A stretch of DNA of 34,516 nucleotides from UBA1402 sp964488495. GTDB taxonomy: Bacteria > Bacteroidota > Bacteroidia > Bacteroidales > UBA1402. The stretch lies in assembly GCA_964488495.1 (NCBI GenBank), contig CAZAUQ010000025.1:1-34516 (forward strand), in the 5' to 3' direction. Position 1 is the first letter of the stretch. Every line of letters starts with the position of its first letter. The notes beneath the pieces were generated by a model. The model ran no database searches and was not told the origin of the DNA. It worked only from the letters and a program-made list of their open reading frames with translations. Made by a program: the position numbers and the translations under genes. Below, one piece after another: positions 15,239-25,155 of the stretch.

Positions 15239-16614
15239 CAGGAATACTTTTCTTTTAATAAAGGCACCAGACGGTCAATATTTCCGGCCCCCAAAGTTAC
15301 AAGAACTTCCGGTTTTTTCCTATCAAGCAGACTTAAGATTTCATCCATAGAACAGAGTGTTTTTCCGTTGCTTGTCAACTTATCAAAAATAAGCCTGGAA
15401 TCTACTCCCGGAATAGCTTCCTCCCTTGCCGGGTAAATTTCCAGCAGATACACATAATCCAGGCCCGACAGAGCCTTGGCGAATTCTCCTGCAAAGTCAC
15501 GCGTCCGGCTGTAAAGGTGGGGCTGAAAAATACCGGTCAGCTCTTTATCCGGATACAAGGCTTTGAGCGAGCGGATACAGGCTTTGAGTTCATCGGGATG
15601 ATGAGCATAATCGTCAATATACACCATATCATTGCGGCGAATCTGAAAATCAAAACGACGCTGATTACCCTTGAACGAAGCCAAAGCGGATCTTAATTCC
15701 CGGGGATTCACTCCGCAGAAATAGGCCAGACCCATCGCTGCCAGGGCATTCTCTACATGTATCATTATCGGCAGGCCCAATTCCATTTTTTTCAACAGGC
15801 CTCCCGGATAGCGAAAGTCAAAATAAAGTCGTCCTTCTTCTATCACAATGTTTTCTGCATAAAAATCGGCACTGTTACCATACGGCATTTGTTCTGTAGC
15901 GTAAGTATACAGGCTTACACCTTCAGCCAGACGTGGCTGCAAAACCAAACCCTGCTTCATGAGCAGGTTCCCTCCCGGGCGAATTAAACCGGAAAAATGA
16001 GCAAAAGCCTCCAGATAAGCTTCGTGGTTGTGGTAAATATCCAGATGATCGGGATCTACCGAAGTGATAGCAGCCATCCAGGGCTTGAGCTGATGAAAAG
16101 ACCTGTCGTATTCGTCGGCTTCTGCTACCATGAGCCGGCTCTTTTCGGACAACAAAAGGTTGGTGCCGTAATTTAGAGCAATTCCGCCCAAAAAAGCATT
16201 GCAGTCCAGTGAAGACTGTCTGAGTATATGCGCCAGCAAAGTACTGGTGGTGGTTTTGCCGTGAGTTCCGGCCACACACAAGGCATCAAGTTCACGGGAA
16301 ATCTCACCCAGCACTTCAGCTCTTTTTACAATTCTAAAACCGGCCGAACGAAAATACTGCAATTCGGAATGAGTCTCAGGAACAGCCGGAGTTCTCACCA
16401 CCAGAGTGCTATCTACTTCTTTGAATGCTTCGGGAATGGCCTTTGTAGAATCGATGTAATGTATTTCCATACCTTCTTTAACCAGCTGTTTGGTCAATTC
16501 GGTTTCCGTTCTGTCGTATCCGGCCACACGAAGAGAACGGGAACGGTAATAACGAGCAAGATTGCTCATGCCTATGCCACCAATTCCGATAAAGTATACC
16601 TGTTTGATTGTCAT
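15238..16614 (-). CDS. murC: UDP-N-acetylmuramate-L-alanine ligase
   Basis: The 458-residue Mur ligase adds the first amino acid (L-Ala) to UDP-MurNAc in the cytoplasm. The N-terminal domain has the GIGGIGMSNLA dinucleotide-like loop, the central domain the ATP P-loop GTHGKTT (116-122), and YIDDYAHHPDE marks the C-terminal domain. The length is normal. Its ATG overlaps the murG stop by 4 bp, and its stop overlaps the ftsQ start by one base. Confidence 0.97.
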   Translation of the reverse strand: MTIKQVYFIGIGGIGMSNLARYYRSRSLRVAGYDRTETELTKQLVKEGMEIHYIDSTKAIPEAFKEVDSTLVVRTPAVPETHSELQYFRSAGFRIVKRAEVLGEISRELDALCVAGTHGKTTTSTLLAHILRQSSLDCNAFLGGIALNYGTNLLLSEKSRLMVAEADEYDRSFHQLKPWMAAITSVDPDHLDIYHNHEAYLEAFAHFSGLIRPGGNLLMKQGLVLQPRLAEGVSLYTYATEQMPYGNSADFYAENIVIEEGRLYFDFRYPGGLLKKMELGLPIMIHVENALAAMGLAYFCGVNPRELRSALASFKGNQRRFDFQIRRNDMVYIDDYAHHPDELKACIRSLKALYPDKELTGIFQPHLYSRTRDFAGEFAKALSGLDYVYLLEIYPAREEAIPGVDSRLIFDKLTSNGKTLCSMDEILSLLDRKKPEVLVTLGAGNIDRLVPLLKEKYS

Positions 16615-17358
16615 ATCTTTGCTAATTTTATAATTTCATCTGCTATGCTCTCTGCGGCATGGGGCAAAGCCAATTCTGCAATAGCGCTTTTCAGGGCTTG
16701 CAAGCGTTCGGGCTGTTCTAATAAAGCCAAAGCCTCAGGAATGAGTTTTTCACGGGCATCTNNNNNNNNNNNNNNNNNNNNNNNNNNNNNNNNNNNNNNN
16801 NNNNNNNNNNNNNNNNNNNNNNNNNNNNNNNNNNNNNNNNNNNNNNNNNNNNNNNNNNNNNCGCTCCATACCCTCGTAAGCCACACAAATACGGGAAGCT
16901 CCGGCTGCCAGCAATTTATTGGTAACCCCGGCATAGGAATTTTGTTCTTGTATGAGGCAAGGTATTTTTCGGGCAACTGCCGCCCTCAGTAAAGGGCCAC
17001 TGGCATAGCCTCCCACACCTACAGCTACATCGGGTTTAAAATCACGAATCAGCTTGCGGGCTTTACTCATACTCTTAAGCAGCAGGAACAATGTCCGGAT
17101 ATTACGCAGCAAATGTTGACGATCAAAACCGCTGACGGGAAGCCCGATAATGGGATAACCCGCTGCCGGCACTCTTTCCATTTCCATGCGATTTTCGGCT
17201 CCGACAAAGAGTATTTCGGCCTCGGGACATTTATGTCTGAGTGCATTCGCTATGGAAATAGCCGGAAAAATATGCCCCCCGGTGCCTCCTCCCGAAATAA
17301 TAAAACGCGGTTTGCGTACTTCGTCAGACAACTGTTTCGATCTCATCCTGCTGTTCAT
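16611..17358 (-). CDS. murG: UDP-GlcNAc:lipid I transferase MurG, interrupted by assembly gap
   Basis: MurG makes lipid II on the inner face of the membrane. The N-terminal half (17358 to 16862, about 165 residues) has the glycine loop GGGTGGH (23-29) and the VGVGGYASGP loop. The last 49 residues (from DAREKLIPEAL to the stop at 16611) are also present. Between them lie 100 N, so most of the UDP-GlcNAc-binding domain is unseen. Known coding is 215 residues against about 355-370 in the family, so about 420-470 bp are missing. The 648 known bases are divisible by 3, so a true gap of exactly 100 would break the frame. The start overlaps ftsW by 35 bp; Met5 at 17346 is an alternative start. Confidence 0.93.
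16762..16861. other. Assembly gap, 100 N
   Basis: This run of exactly 100 N is the usual placeholder for a gap of unknown length between joined contigs. It falls inside murG. Protein-length and reading-frame arguments say the real distance is larger than 100 and a multiple of 3. Confidence 0.98.
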
Positions 17359-18550
17359 AATTTAATTCTTCTGTTTCGTTCGATACACTATTTTCACCTT
17401 CGGGTATGGTTTGTAGTGTGGCAAAATTGCTAACACTCAATATGATGGCAAAATATAAACAAGTAATGACCCCGGAGCTGCCTCCCCTGCTTATCAAAGG
17501 TAAAGGTTGCCCGGTAACCGGAAACCAATTGACCGCTACTGCCATATTGACAAAAGCCTGCATAGATACTATCAGAGCCGAACCCAACACCAGGAGCATA
17601 GGCACTGATTTAGTGCATCGTTTGGCAATTTTAAGCGCCCTGAACAACAAAAACAAATACAAAAACGGCACTCCTAACAAACCCAGCCAACCCAAATCCT
17701 CTATGATAATAGCATAGATAAAGTCGGAATAAGCCTGGGGTAAAAAATCACGCTGACTGCTGTTGCCGGGTAATACGCCCAAAAACTTACCCTCGGATAT
17801 GGCAATTTTGGCATGCGAAACCTGACGGTTTTCGTCTGTTATTTTAAATCCTTCGTCCCTGACATCCAGTTCTTCGGTTACCAACCTGTTGTGCCAGGTT
17901 TCCCAACGGGGTACTCCATCAAGGCGCTCCACTTTGACTAATAAAAATAACAGTAATGCGGCTACCGAACCAACCAGCAAAAACAAGATCAACAGTTTCT
18001 TTCGGTCCACCCCGGCCACCACCATCATGACAAACACAAAGAGGCAGAGCAAAATGGCCGTTGACAAATTCTCGAATACAATCAAAAAAGCAAAGGCAGC
18101 CGTAACAAACAGTACTACCCAGAAAGCTTTGTCCATGGCTTCTTTGGAGCCCTGAGCCCTACCCAGAAACCAGGCCGAAAACAATACCATCGACAATTTA
18201 GCCAATTCCGAAGGTTGAATTTGTATGCCAAAAATCTCTATCCAACGCGCTGCTTCGTTCAGCCTGACTCCTATTATGGGAGTCAAAATGAGCATAATAG
18301 CCGATAACAACAGCAGTGGAAGCACCAGTATCGCGGTATACTTATAATGGAAATTATGAAAAGCCACCACTAAAGCAGCCCCTATCAGTAAAAACAAGCC
18401 ATGTCTTATTATTGGCTCAAAAGGATTCATCCGGGCATATGCTAATGTCCCGATGGCACTGAAAACCTCAACCAGCGAAATAATGCATAAAAACAAAAAG
18501 ATCGTCCAGATCACTTTGTCGCCTTTGAATACACTTTGTAATAGTTCCAT
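17324..18550 (-). CDS. ftsW: Septal peptidoglycan glycosyltransferase FtsW
   Basis: The 408-residue SEDS family polytopic membrane protein has about ten TM segments. It has the family's GVRLNEAARWIEIFGIQIQPSE signature, the long periplasmic loop with the SQRDFLPQAYSDFIYAIIIEDLG region, and the C-terminal VNWFPVTGQPLPLISRGGSS motif. It polymerises lipid II glycan at the septum with FtsI, encoded four genes upstream. The C-terminal cytoplasmic tail is acidic (EGENSVSNETEELNYEQQDE). It follows murD by 3 bp and overlaps murG. Confidence 0.96.
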   Translation of the reverse strand: MELLQSVFKGDKVIWTIFLFLCIISLVEVFSAIGTLAYARMNPFEPIIRHGLFLLIGAALVVAFHNFHYKYTAILVLPLLLLSAIMLILTPIIGVRLNEAARWIEIFGIQIQPSELAKLSMVLFSAWFLGRAQGSKEAMDKAFWVVLFVTAAFAFLIVFENLSTAILLCLFVFVMMVVAGVDRKKLLILFLLVGSVAALLLFLLVKVERLDGVPRWETWHNRLVTEELDVRDEGFKITDENRQVSHAKIAISEGKFLGVLPGNSSQRDFLPQAYSDFIYAIIIEDLGWLGLLGVPFLYLFLLFRALKIAKRCTKSVPMLLVLGSALIVSMQAFVNMAVAVNWFPVTGQPLPLISRGGSSGVITCLYFAIILSVSNFATLQTIPEGENSVSNETEELNYEQQDEIETVV

Positions 18551-18553
18551 CTC

Positions 18554-19888
18554 TTATAAATTGCGGACGCAGTCTTTGAATTGACGGCCACGGTCTTCGT
18601 AATTTTCAAAAAGGTCAAAGCTGGCGCAACAAGGCGATAATAAAACTGTATCGCCTTTGCTTGCCAGGCTGCCCGCCAGACTTACTGCTTCTTTCATTGA
18701 ACGGGCATCACGAATTTCGTTCACTTTACCCTCAAAAAAATCATGCAGTTTTGTATTGTCAACACCCAGACAAACGATGGCTTTCACCTTTTGCCTGACC
18801 AAAGCCTCAATTTCGCTGTAATCGTTTCCTTTGTCCGTACCTCCCAGTATCAGCACAACCGGTGTTTTGACCGATTCCAGTGCGTACCAGCAGGAATTCA
18901 CGTTGGTGGCCTTGGAGTCGTTAATGTATGCCACTCCTGCCACACTGGCCACTTGTTCCAAACGATGTTCCACTCCTTTGAAGCTGCTCAGGGCTGTACG
19001 TATTTCCTCTTTGCGGATATGCGCAATGTTAGCCGATATCGCCGAGGCCATAGTATTGTAGAGGTTATGGGTTCCCTGAAGTGCCAGGGTCTCCTGCTCC
19101 ATTTCGAATTGCTGATCCGGAGTATTGATTACTAATATTTTATCTTCTATAAATGCTTTGATGCCAGCCTCTTTATTAAGGGAGAAAGGATAGGCTTTGG
19201 CTCTTATCTTTCTTTTTTTTATCTCTTGTTGGATGATGGGGTCGTCGTTCCAGTAAATAAAGGCATCCTGCTCAGTCTGATTTTGAATAATCCGGAATTT
19301 GGCGTCCACATATTCCTGCAAGTTGTAATGATAGCGATCCAGATGGTCGGGAGTGATATTAAGCATCACCGCCACATCCGCCTTGAAGTTGAACATATAA
19401 TCCAATTGAAAACTACTGAGTTCAATCACATAATAATCGTAGTCCTCCTGCGCAACCTGCAGGGCAAAACTTTGGCCCACATTGCCGGCCAGTCCCACAT
19501 TGAGCCCTCCATTTTTGAGAATATGATAAGTGAGCAGGGTGGTAGTCGTTTTACCGTTACTTCCTGTAATGCAGATCATTTTGGCTTTAGTAAAGCGTCC
19601 GGCGAATTCAATCTCGGAAATAATGGGTATGCCTTTAGCTTTGATAGCCTGAATTATAGGAGCTTTGTCGGGAACTCCCGGGCTTTTGATGACTTCGTCG
19701 GCGTTCAAAATGAGCTCGGGGCTATGTTGTCCTTCTTCGAAAGCTATTCCGTTATCTTCGAGCAATTTACGGTAACGCTGAGGAATAGGAGACTTGTCTG
19801 TCAAAAAGACATCGAAACCCTGTTTTCCGGCCAGCACAGCTGCTCCGCTGCCACTTTCGGCTCCTCCTATAACAACAATTCTCTTCAT
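18554..19888 (-). CDS. murD: UDP-MurNAc-L-Ala:D-glutamate ligase
   Basis: The 444-residue cytoplasmic Mur ligase adds D-Glu. The N-terminal domain binds the UDP moiety (VVIGGAESGSGAAVLA), the ATP loop GSNGKTTT is at 109-116, the central domain has MLNITPDHLDRY, and the C-terminal domain has YINDSKATN and ILGGTDKG. Length and motifs are normal. Its start is 2 bp from the mraY stop. Confidence 0.97.
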   Translation of the reverse strand: MKRIVVIGGAESGSGAAVLAGKQGFDVFLTDKSPIPQRYRKLLEDNGIAFEEGQHSPELILNADEVIKSPGVPDKAPIIQAIKAKGIPIISEIEFAGRFTKAKMICITGSNGKTTTTLLTYHILKNGGLNVGLAGNVGQSFALQVAQEDYDYYVIELSSFQLDYMFNFKADVAVMLNITPDHLDRYHYNLQEYVDAKFRIIQNQTEQDAFIYWNDDPIIQQEIKKRKIRAKAYPFSLNKEAGIKAFIEDKILVINTPDQQFEMEQETLALQGTHNLYNTMASAISANIAHIRKEEIRTALSSFKGVEHRLEQVASVAGVAYINDSKATNVNSCWYALESVKTPVVLILGGTDKGNDYSEIEALVRQKVKAIVCLGVDNTKLHDFFEGKVNEIRDARSMKEAVSLAGSLASKGDTVLLSPCCASFDLFENYEDRGRQFKDCVRNL

Positions 19889-19890
19889 GC

Positions 19891-21150
19891 TTACCTGATT
19901 TTGAGTGTAACTATAGCCAAAGCGGCCAACAACAAACTGATGATCCAGAAACGAATGACAATTTTGGATTCGGGCATGGCTTTGATGGGTTTTTGAATCA
20001 AAGCCTCTATGCCTGCATTACCTGGTTTTTGAAAATGATGATGCAAAGGAGCCATTTTAAAAATACGTTTACCCACCCCATAACGGCTTTTGGTCCATTT
20101 AAAATAGCTGACTTGCATCATAACTGACAGAGATTCCAGCAAAAACATACCACAGAAAAACAGCAACATCAATTCTTTGCGGATGATAATGGCAAAAACG
20201 GCAATAACACCACCCAGCATCAGACTGCCGGTATCGCCCATAAATACCTGCGCCGGAAAAGAATTGAACCACAAAAATCCCACAGTGGCCCCTACAAAGG
20301 CCGACATATAAATAACCAATTCCTCGGAACCGGGTATATACATAATATTCAAATACGAAGCAAAATTCATATTACTCGACACGTAGGCCAGTATACCCAG
20401 GCCGACTCCGATAATGGCCGAAGTTCCTGTAGTAAGGCCATCCAAACCATCCGTCAGATTGGCTCCGTTGGAAACAGCTGTCACTATAAAAATAGTGACC
20501 AGCACAAAAAGCACCCAACCGGCCGCCTGTTTGTGTTCTTTCATGAATCCAACCAAATTGGCATAATCCAGGTTGTTGTTTTTTAGAAAAGGAATGGTTG
20601 TTTTGGTCGATTTTACTTCGCCCTCATCAAAACGGACTTCTTCGTTGGGCAGACCGTTGTTGAGCTGGACATTTTCGCGTATCACCACTTCGGGGCTCAG
20701 ATATAGGGTCAGTCCTACTATTAATCCTATGCCCACCTGACCGATAATCTTGAATTTACCCTTGAGACCTTCTTTGTGTTTTTTGAAAACCTTGATGTAA
20801 TCGTCCGCAAAACCCAGTACCGTAAGCCATACGGTACTGATCAGCATCAGAATGATATAAATGTTGTTCAGCTTTGCAAAAAGCAACACAGGGACAATCA
20901 ACGAAAGAAAAATAATGACTCCGCCCATGGTCGGCGTGCCTTTTTTGCTCAATTGACCCTCCACGTCCAGATTTCGAGGTACATCGCCTATTTGCATGCG
21001 TTGCAGTTTACGAATTATTTTCCGGCCTATAAAAGTGGCTATAAGCAGAGAAAATATAAAGGCCATTATAGACCTGAACGAAACATACTGGAACATTCCC
21101 GCTCCCGTAAAGTCAATACTGTCTAAATAATCAAACAAAGGCACTAACAT
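19891..21150 (-). CDS. mraY: Phospho-MurNAc-pentapeptide transferase MraY
   Basis: The 419-residue polytopic membrane enzyme joins UDP-MurNAc-pentapeptide to undecaprenyl phosphate to form lipid I. The catalytic and Mg-binding motifs are present: ADDYIK (115-120), NLTDGLDGL (231-239), MGDTGS (304-309) and PLHHHF (368-373). An insert of about 50 residues around 155-205 (SPEVVIREN ... NNNLDYANL) is the long form usual in Bacteroidota. The start is the ATG at 21150, which gives MLVPLFDYL and leaves 13 bp after murE. The longer in-frame start at 21210 would overlap murE by 47 bp with a lysine-rich extension unlike the family. Confidence 0.95.
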   Translation of the reverse strand: MLVPLFDYLDSIDFTGAGMFQYVSFRSIMAFIFSLLIATFIGRKIIRKLQRMQIGDVPRNLDVEGQLSKKGTPTMGGVIIFLSLIVPVLLFAKLNNIYIILMLISTVWLTVLGFADDYIKVFKKHKEGLKGKFKIIGQVGIGLIVGLTLYLSPEVVIRENVQLNNGLPNEEVRFDEGEVKSTKTTIPFLKNNNLDYANLVGFMKEHKQAAGWVLFVLVTIFIVTAVSNGANLTDGLDGLTTGTSAIIGVGLGILAYVSSNMNFASYLNIMYIPGSEELVIYMSAFVGATVGFLWFNSFPAQVFMGDTGSLMLGGVIAVFAIIIRKELMLLFFCGMFLLESLSVMMQVSYFKWTKSRYGVGKRIFKMAPLHHHFQKPGNAGIEALIQKPIKAMPESKIVIRFWIISLLLAALAIVTLKIR

Positions 21151-21163
21151 ATTCTTTTGTTTT

Positions 21164-22618
21164 TTATAGTAATTCTTTAAAAATCTCTGCAAGTATTTTT
21201 TTATCGTCAAAAGGATGTTTCACTCCTTTGATTTCCTGGTAATCTTCGTGTCCTTTGCCGGCCACTAGCACAAAGTCACCTTTGTCGGCCAACTTACAGG
21301 CAGTATGGATGGCCTCTCTGCGATCAACAATGCATAAGACTTTTTTTCGTACTTCGGCCGGCACACCGGCATACATATCGTCCAGAATCGCCTGTGGTTC
21401 TTCAAACCGGGGATTATCAGAGGTCAGAATCAGGATGTCACTGGCCCGCACAGCTTCCAGGGCCATTTCCGGACGTTTGGTTTTATCGCGGTTGCCTCCC
21501 GCCCCTACCACGCTGATGATCTTGCCTTGTTTACGTATCTGATCCAGTGTTTGTAGTACATTCTTCAACGCATCCGGCGTGTGAGCATAATCTACAATAG
21601 CCATAAAACCGGTGGGAGAGTTCAAAAATTCCAGCCTTCCCGATACCGGACGCAAAGTACTCATGATTCTTAGTACCTCACCGACGTCCATCCCCATTAA
21701 GACGGCAGTTCCGTATACGGCCAGCAAATTCGATACATTGAATTTCCCAATAAAACGCACATGCACTTCCTTACCGTCAAAATCGAGTTGCATGCCGTCG
21801 GGATGCGTTTCGAGCAATCTGGCCCTGAAATCGGCCAGACTACGATAAGAATAGGTATATCGCGCCGCCCGGCAATTTTGAAGCATCACCATTCCGTTTT
21901 TATCGTCCGCATTGCTCAGGGCAAAAGCCTCTGCCGGCAAACGGTCGAAAAATCTTTTTTTGGCCCTGAGATAAGCCTCCACTGTTTTGTGGTAATCGAG
22001 ATGGTCGTGAGTGAGGTTGGTGAAAATTCCTCCTACAAAGCGTAAACCGGCTATCCTGTCCTGATCCACCGCATGCGAACTCACTTCCATAAAAGCATAT
22101 TCGCAACCGGCCTCCAGCATCTGCGACAACAACTGGTTGATGGAATAAGCATCGGGGGTTGTATGGGTGGCCGGCAATTCTTTTTCATCCACCCGAACAC
22201 AGACAGTAGATAATAAGCCGGCTTTATATCCCAGGGCTTTGAACGTATTATAAAGCAAACTGGCTATAGTGGTTTTGCCGTTGGTACCGGTTACTCCCAC
22301 CAATTTCAGCTTACGCGAGGGATGTCCGAACCAGGCGGCAGAAAGTAAACCCAAAGCCACATTGCTGTTGTCTGTGCGAATATAAGTCACCTCCGGGTTG
22401 ATTTCCAGGGGCAGGTGTTCGCACACTATCGCTGCTGCTCCTTTGGCCACCACATCGGGAATATAGTCATGCCCATCGCTGCGGCTGCCTTTTTGAGCGA
22501 CAAAAAGACAAGAAGGAGCAGCCTGGCGGGAATCAAAACAGAGGGAGTTGATTTCTTTGTCTTTGGGACCCAGATGCTCCAAAACAGTCAATTCTTCTAT
22601 GCAGTAACTCAGTTTCAT
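21164..22618 (-). CDS. murE: UDP-MurNAc-tripeptide ligase, meso-diaminopimelate type
   Basis: The 484-residue cytoplasmic ligase adds the third stem residue. The ATP loop is GTNGKTT (111-117), and the lysine that is carbamylated in the family is expected in the SGRLEF / RAKKRFF region. The C-terminal DNPR motif at 401-404 is diagnostic for meso-DAP, so the organism has DAP-type peptidoglycan. It lies 7 bp after ftsI. Confidence 0.97.
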   Translation of the reverse strand: MKLSYCIEELTVLEHLGPKDKEINSLCFDSRQAAPSCLFVAQKGSRSDGHDYIPDVVAKGAAAIVCEHLPLEINPEVTYIRTDNSNVALGLLSAAWFGHPSRKLKLVGVTGTNGKTTIASLLYNTFKALGYKAGLLSTVCVRVDEKELPATHTTPDAYSINQLLSQMLEAGCEYAFMEVSSHAVDQDRIAGLRFVGGIFTNLTHDHLDYHKTVEAYLRAKKRFFDRLPAEAFALSNADDKNGMVMLQNCRAARYTYSYRSLADFRARLLETHPDGMQLDFDGKEVHVRFIGKFNVSNLLAVYGTAVLMGMDVGEVLRIMSTLRPVSGRLEFLNSPTGFMAIVDYAHTPDALKNVLQTLDQIRKQGKIISVVGAGGNRDKTKRPEMALEAVRASDILILTSDNPRFEEPQAILDDMYAGVPAEVRKKVLCIVDRREAIHTACKLADKGDFVLVAGKGHEDYQEIKGVKHPFDDKKILAEIFKELL

Positions 22619-22625
22619 ACTTTGA

Positions 22626-24770
22626 TTAATTCAAACGTAATACAATTTCCTGTCCTTCGTGCGAGACAGTACCCGGGCGGAGCGATTGTTGCACCACCTT
22701 ACCTTTACCTGTTAATCTGACTTGCAAGCCCCATTGTTCCATCAACAAAACGGCGTCTCTGGCTCCCATGCCAAGCACGTTTGGCACCAGGTGCTCAATA
22801 AGGTTTCTTTCTTCCAACAGCAGTTTTTTGTTATCTTCTTCCTGTCCGGCAACTATGGGACGCTCACCGTAAACCTCAGAATCATCGTATTTAATATTTA
22901 ACTTGTCCATTATATACAAGCTGGGGCCGGGCAAACCTGTTTTAATTTTGGGAGTACATGCCTCTTTGGTCTCTTTGACCTGTTTACTGTTCAGGTCTAT
23001 CCACAATTGCCGGGCATAAATCTGTTCAGCAATTTCCTTGAATACTCCTCCGGCCATAACGCCTCCCGAGGCATAACCCACCACCGGATCGCGTATCACC
23101 ACAATTGCACTGTATTTGGGATGATCCGAAGGGAAATAACCGCAAAACGAAACCTGATAGTTTTTACCTCCGGCTTTATATCCCATGGAACCTTTGGATA
23201 AAACCGCCGTTCCGGTTTTTCCGGCGATGGGGAAAAACTTGCTTTTGGCCGCTGATCCTGTTCCTCTTTCCACCACGCTGTCCAACATGGCTCTTATTTC
23301 GCGTAAGGTCCGGTCGGAGCAAATTTTTGAATTCAGGACATCTGTATCAAAATTTTTATGGACTTGATTTTCTCTGAAAATTTCTTCTACGAAGTAGGGT
23401 TTTACCATACAACCGTCGTTGGCAATGGCATTGTAATAGGTCAGGGTATAAATCGGCGGGATACGCACCACGTAACCAATTGACATCCAAGGCAAGTCGG
23501 TTTTGGCCCAATAACGGTTTTTATTTTTGGGATGAGGGATGTCAGGATAGCCGGCGCCAGGAATTTCAATATCAATGGGCTGGTTAATCTTCATTTTGTA
23601 TAAGCGATCAACAAAACGGGCCGGATCGTCGGTAAAAGCCTTGTCAATCAAAGTAGATATCCCGATATTCGAAGAATACCAGATGCTTTTGGCGGCTGTG
23701 ATTTTGCCATATCCTCCGTGTTCCTGATTATGATCGCGCATAATCTGTCCATGAATTCTGACCAGGCCCTTTTGGGTATCTACCGAATCGTTGGGTCTCA
23801 ACTTGCCTTCTTCCAGAGCGGCCATCATGGCTATGGTTTTGAAAGTGGAACCGGGCTCACTGAGGTCACTTACCGCGTAGTTTTGAATTTCCTGGTAAGA
23901 TCCCGTGGAAGTAAGGCCTAAATTACTTATCGCTTTTACTTTGCCGGTTTTGACTTCCATCAGTAAAGCAGTTCCAGAAGCTGCCCCGGTCTTTTCGAGC
24001 ATTTCTTTCAAAGCTGTCTCAACGATGTCCTGCATGGGAATGTTAATGGTCGTTTTTAAATTCCAACCGTCTTCGGGCTCTTTGTCGTTTACATTCATGT
24101 ATTGGCCGGCCACTTTTTGGCGGGTCGAAATACCATCGTGTCCCCGAAGAAGAGAATCGTATTTGAGTTCCAGCCCGTTACGTCCCCCTTTGTCGAATTC
24201 GGCATAAATATCGCCTATGGTTCTCGAAGCCAGGGAACCAAACATTTTTTGACGTTCCAGGTATTTTTTTTCGTACAGGCCGCTTTGATAACGGCCTTTA
24301 TTAAACAAGGGTAAGGTCTTGATCTCTTTCCAGTCGGCATAGGACACTCTCCGTGGATGAATCAGATACTCCCGGCTTGCCTTACGCTGTCCTTCGCGTA
24401 GCCTGGTTTCAAAATCTGCCGGCGACAGATCTCCAAATTTTTGTGACAGCGCCCGACAAAGAGGCCTCATATATTTATTGAGGGTATCCCTGTGCACAGC
24501 CTGAAAATCCATATACAAAGCAAAGGTCGGTACCGTAACGGCCATCAGCAATCCTTCGTCCGAAAAAATATTCCCTCTGCTGGCAGGAACAACTACGTTT
24601 TCGCGCTGTTGTTTGTTTTTCCATTCAGCCCAGGCTGAACCTTCGGTAAATTGTATATGAAAAGCTGAAGAAATAATACCAGCCAGCATGATACTAAAAC
24701 ACAGAATCACTATAATTAAATAGCGTTTACGTATGCCTTTTGATATGTCTTCGCCGGTGTTTTCGTTCAT
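22626..24770 (-). CDS. ftsI: FtsI-type penicillin-binding protein with PASTA domain
   Basis: The 714-residue septal transpeptidase has a single TM (about 17-37), a pedestal domain (VVPASRGNIFSDEG) and a transpeptidase domain with all three active-site motifs: S308-T-F-K311, S366-S-N368 and K518-T-G-T521. The last part (about 657-714, LVPNVLGMGARDAV ...) is one PASTA domain, common in Bacteroidota FtsI and absent from E. coli FtsI. It crosslinks peptides of septal glycan together with FtsW. It is preceded by the ftsL-like gene and is a beta-lactam target. Confidence 0.95.
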   Translation of the reverse strand: MNENTGEDISKGIRKRYLIIVILCFSIMLAGIISSAFHIQFTEGSAWAEWKNKQQRENVVVPASRGNIFSDEGLLMAVTVPTFALYMDFQAVHRDTLNKYMRPLCRALSQKFGDLSPADFETRLREGQRKASREYLIHPRRVSYADWKEIKTLPLFNKGRYQSGLYEKKYLERQKMFGSLASRTIGDIYAEFDKGGRNGLELKYDSLLRGHDGISTRQKVAGQYMNVNDKEPEDGWNLKTTINIPMQDIVETALKEMLEKTGAASGTALLMEVKTGKVKAISNLGLTSTGSYQEIQNYAVSDLSEPGSTFKTIAMMAALEEGKLRPNDSVDTQKGLVRIHGQIMRDHNQEHGGYGKITAAKSIWYSSNIGISTLIDKAFTDDPARFVDRLYKMKINQPIDIEIPGAGYPDIPHPKNKNRYWAKTDLPWMSIGYVVRIPPIYTLTYYNAIANDGCMVKPYFVEEIFRENQVHKNFDTDVLNSKICSDRTLREIRAMLDSVVERGTGSAAKSKFFPIAGKTGTAVLSKGSMGYKAGGKNYQVSFCGYFPSDHPKYSAIVVIRDPVVGYASGGVMAGGVFKEIAEQIYARQLWIDLNSKQVKETKEACTPKIKTGLPGPSLYIMDKLNIKYDDSEVYGERPIVAGQEEDNKKLLLEERNLIEHLVPNVLGMGARDAVLLMEQWGLQVRLTGKGKVVQQSLRPGTVSHEGQEIVLRLN

Positions 24771-24804
24771 GTCTGTTATTCGCCTGTCAGCGGCTCAAAA
24801 GTCT

Positions 24805-25152
24805 TTATTTTACTTTTAGTGTATAGGGTGGTTCGGTCAATTCCTTTAACTCCAGGCCTTTTTCCTCTACCATAGATTTAATATGCGATTGGCGGCTCTC
24901 CTGCATTAACTCCGAAGAATACATCAAAGCCTCATATTTCACATCGTTAAGCTCCTGCTGCAGCCTGTTTATTTCGGCCAGTTTCATTATAACCGAGTAA
25001 TGATTGCCTATATAAACAAACAGCAATACGACAATCAGGAGTATCAGCTTGGCGTGTTTGCTAAAGAAATTTTTATCAAGGAAACTCCCATCCAAAAATT
25101 CCCCAAAAGCAAAACGTTTGGTACTTTTTTTATTTTCTTTTTCCGACTCCAT
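24805..25152 (-). CDS. FtsL-like division protein
   Basis: The 115-residue protein has a lysine-rich cytoplasmic start, one TM segment (about 34-52, AKLILLIVVLLFVYIGNHY) and a periplasmic coiled coil rich in heptads (EINRLQQELNDVKYEALMYSSEL). Size, topology and position between rsmH and ftsI match FtsL. Sequence conservation in this family is very low, so the name rests on context. It starts 3 bp after rsmH. Confidence 0.8.
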   Translation of the reverse strand: MESEKENKKSTKRFAFGEFLDGSFLDKNFFSKHAKLILLIVVLLFVYIGNHYSVIMKLAEINRLQQELNDVKYEALMYSSELMQESRQSHIKSMVEEKGLELKELTEPPYTLKVK

Positions 25153-25155
25153 TGC

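Noticed and set aside
16228..16992. Plus-strand open frame of 254 codons crossing the N run
   Set aside because: It is antisense to murC and murG, and its length depends on the N placeholder.
21151..21210. 20-residue N-terminal extension of mraY
   Set aside because: It overlaps murE by 47 bp and is lysine-rich; family members start at MLxxLFxYL, matching 21150.
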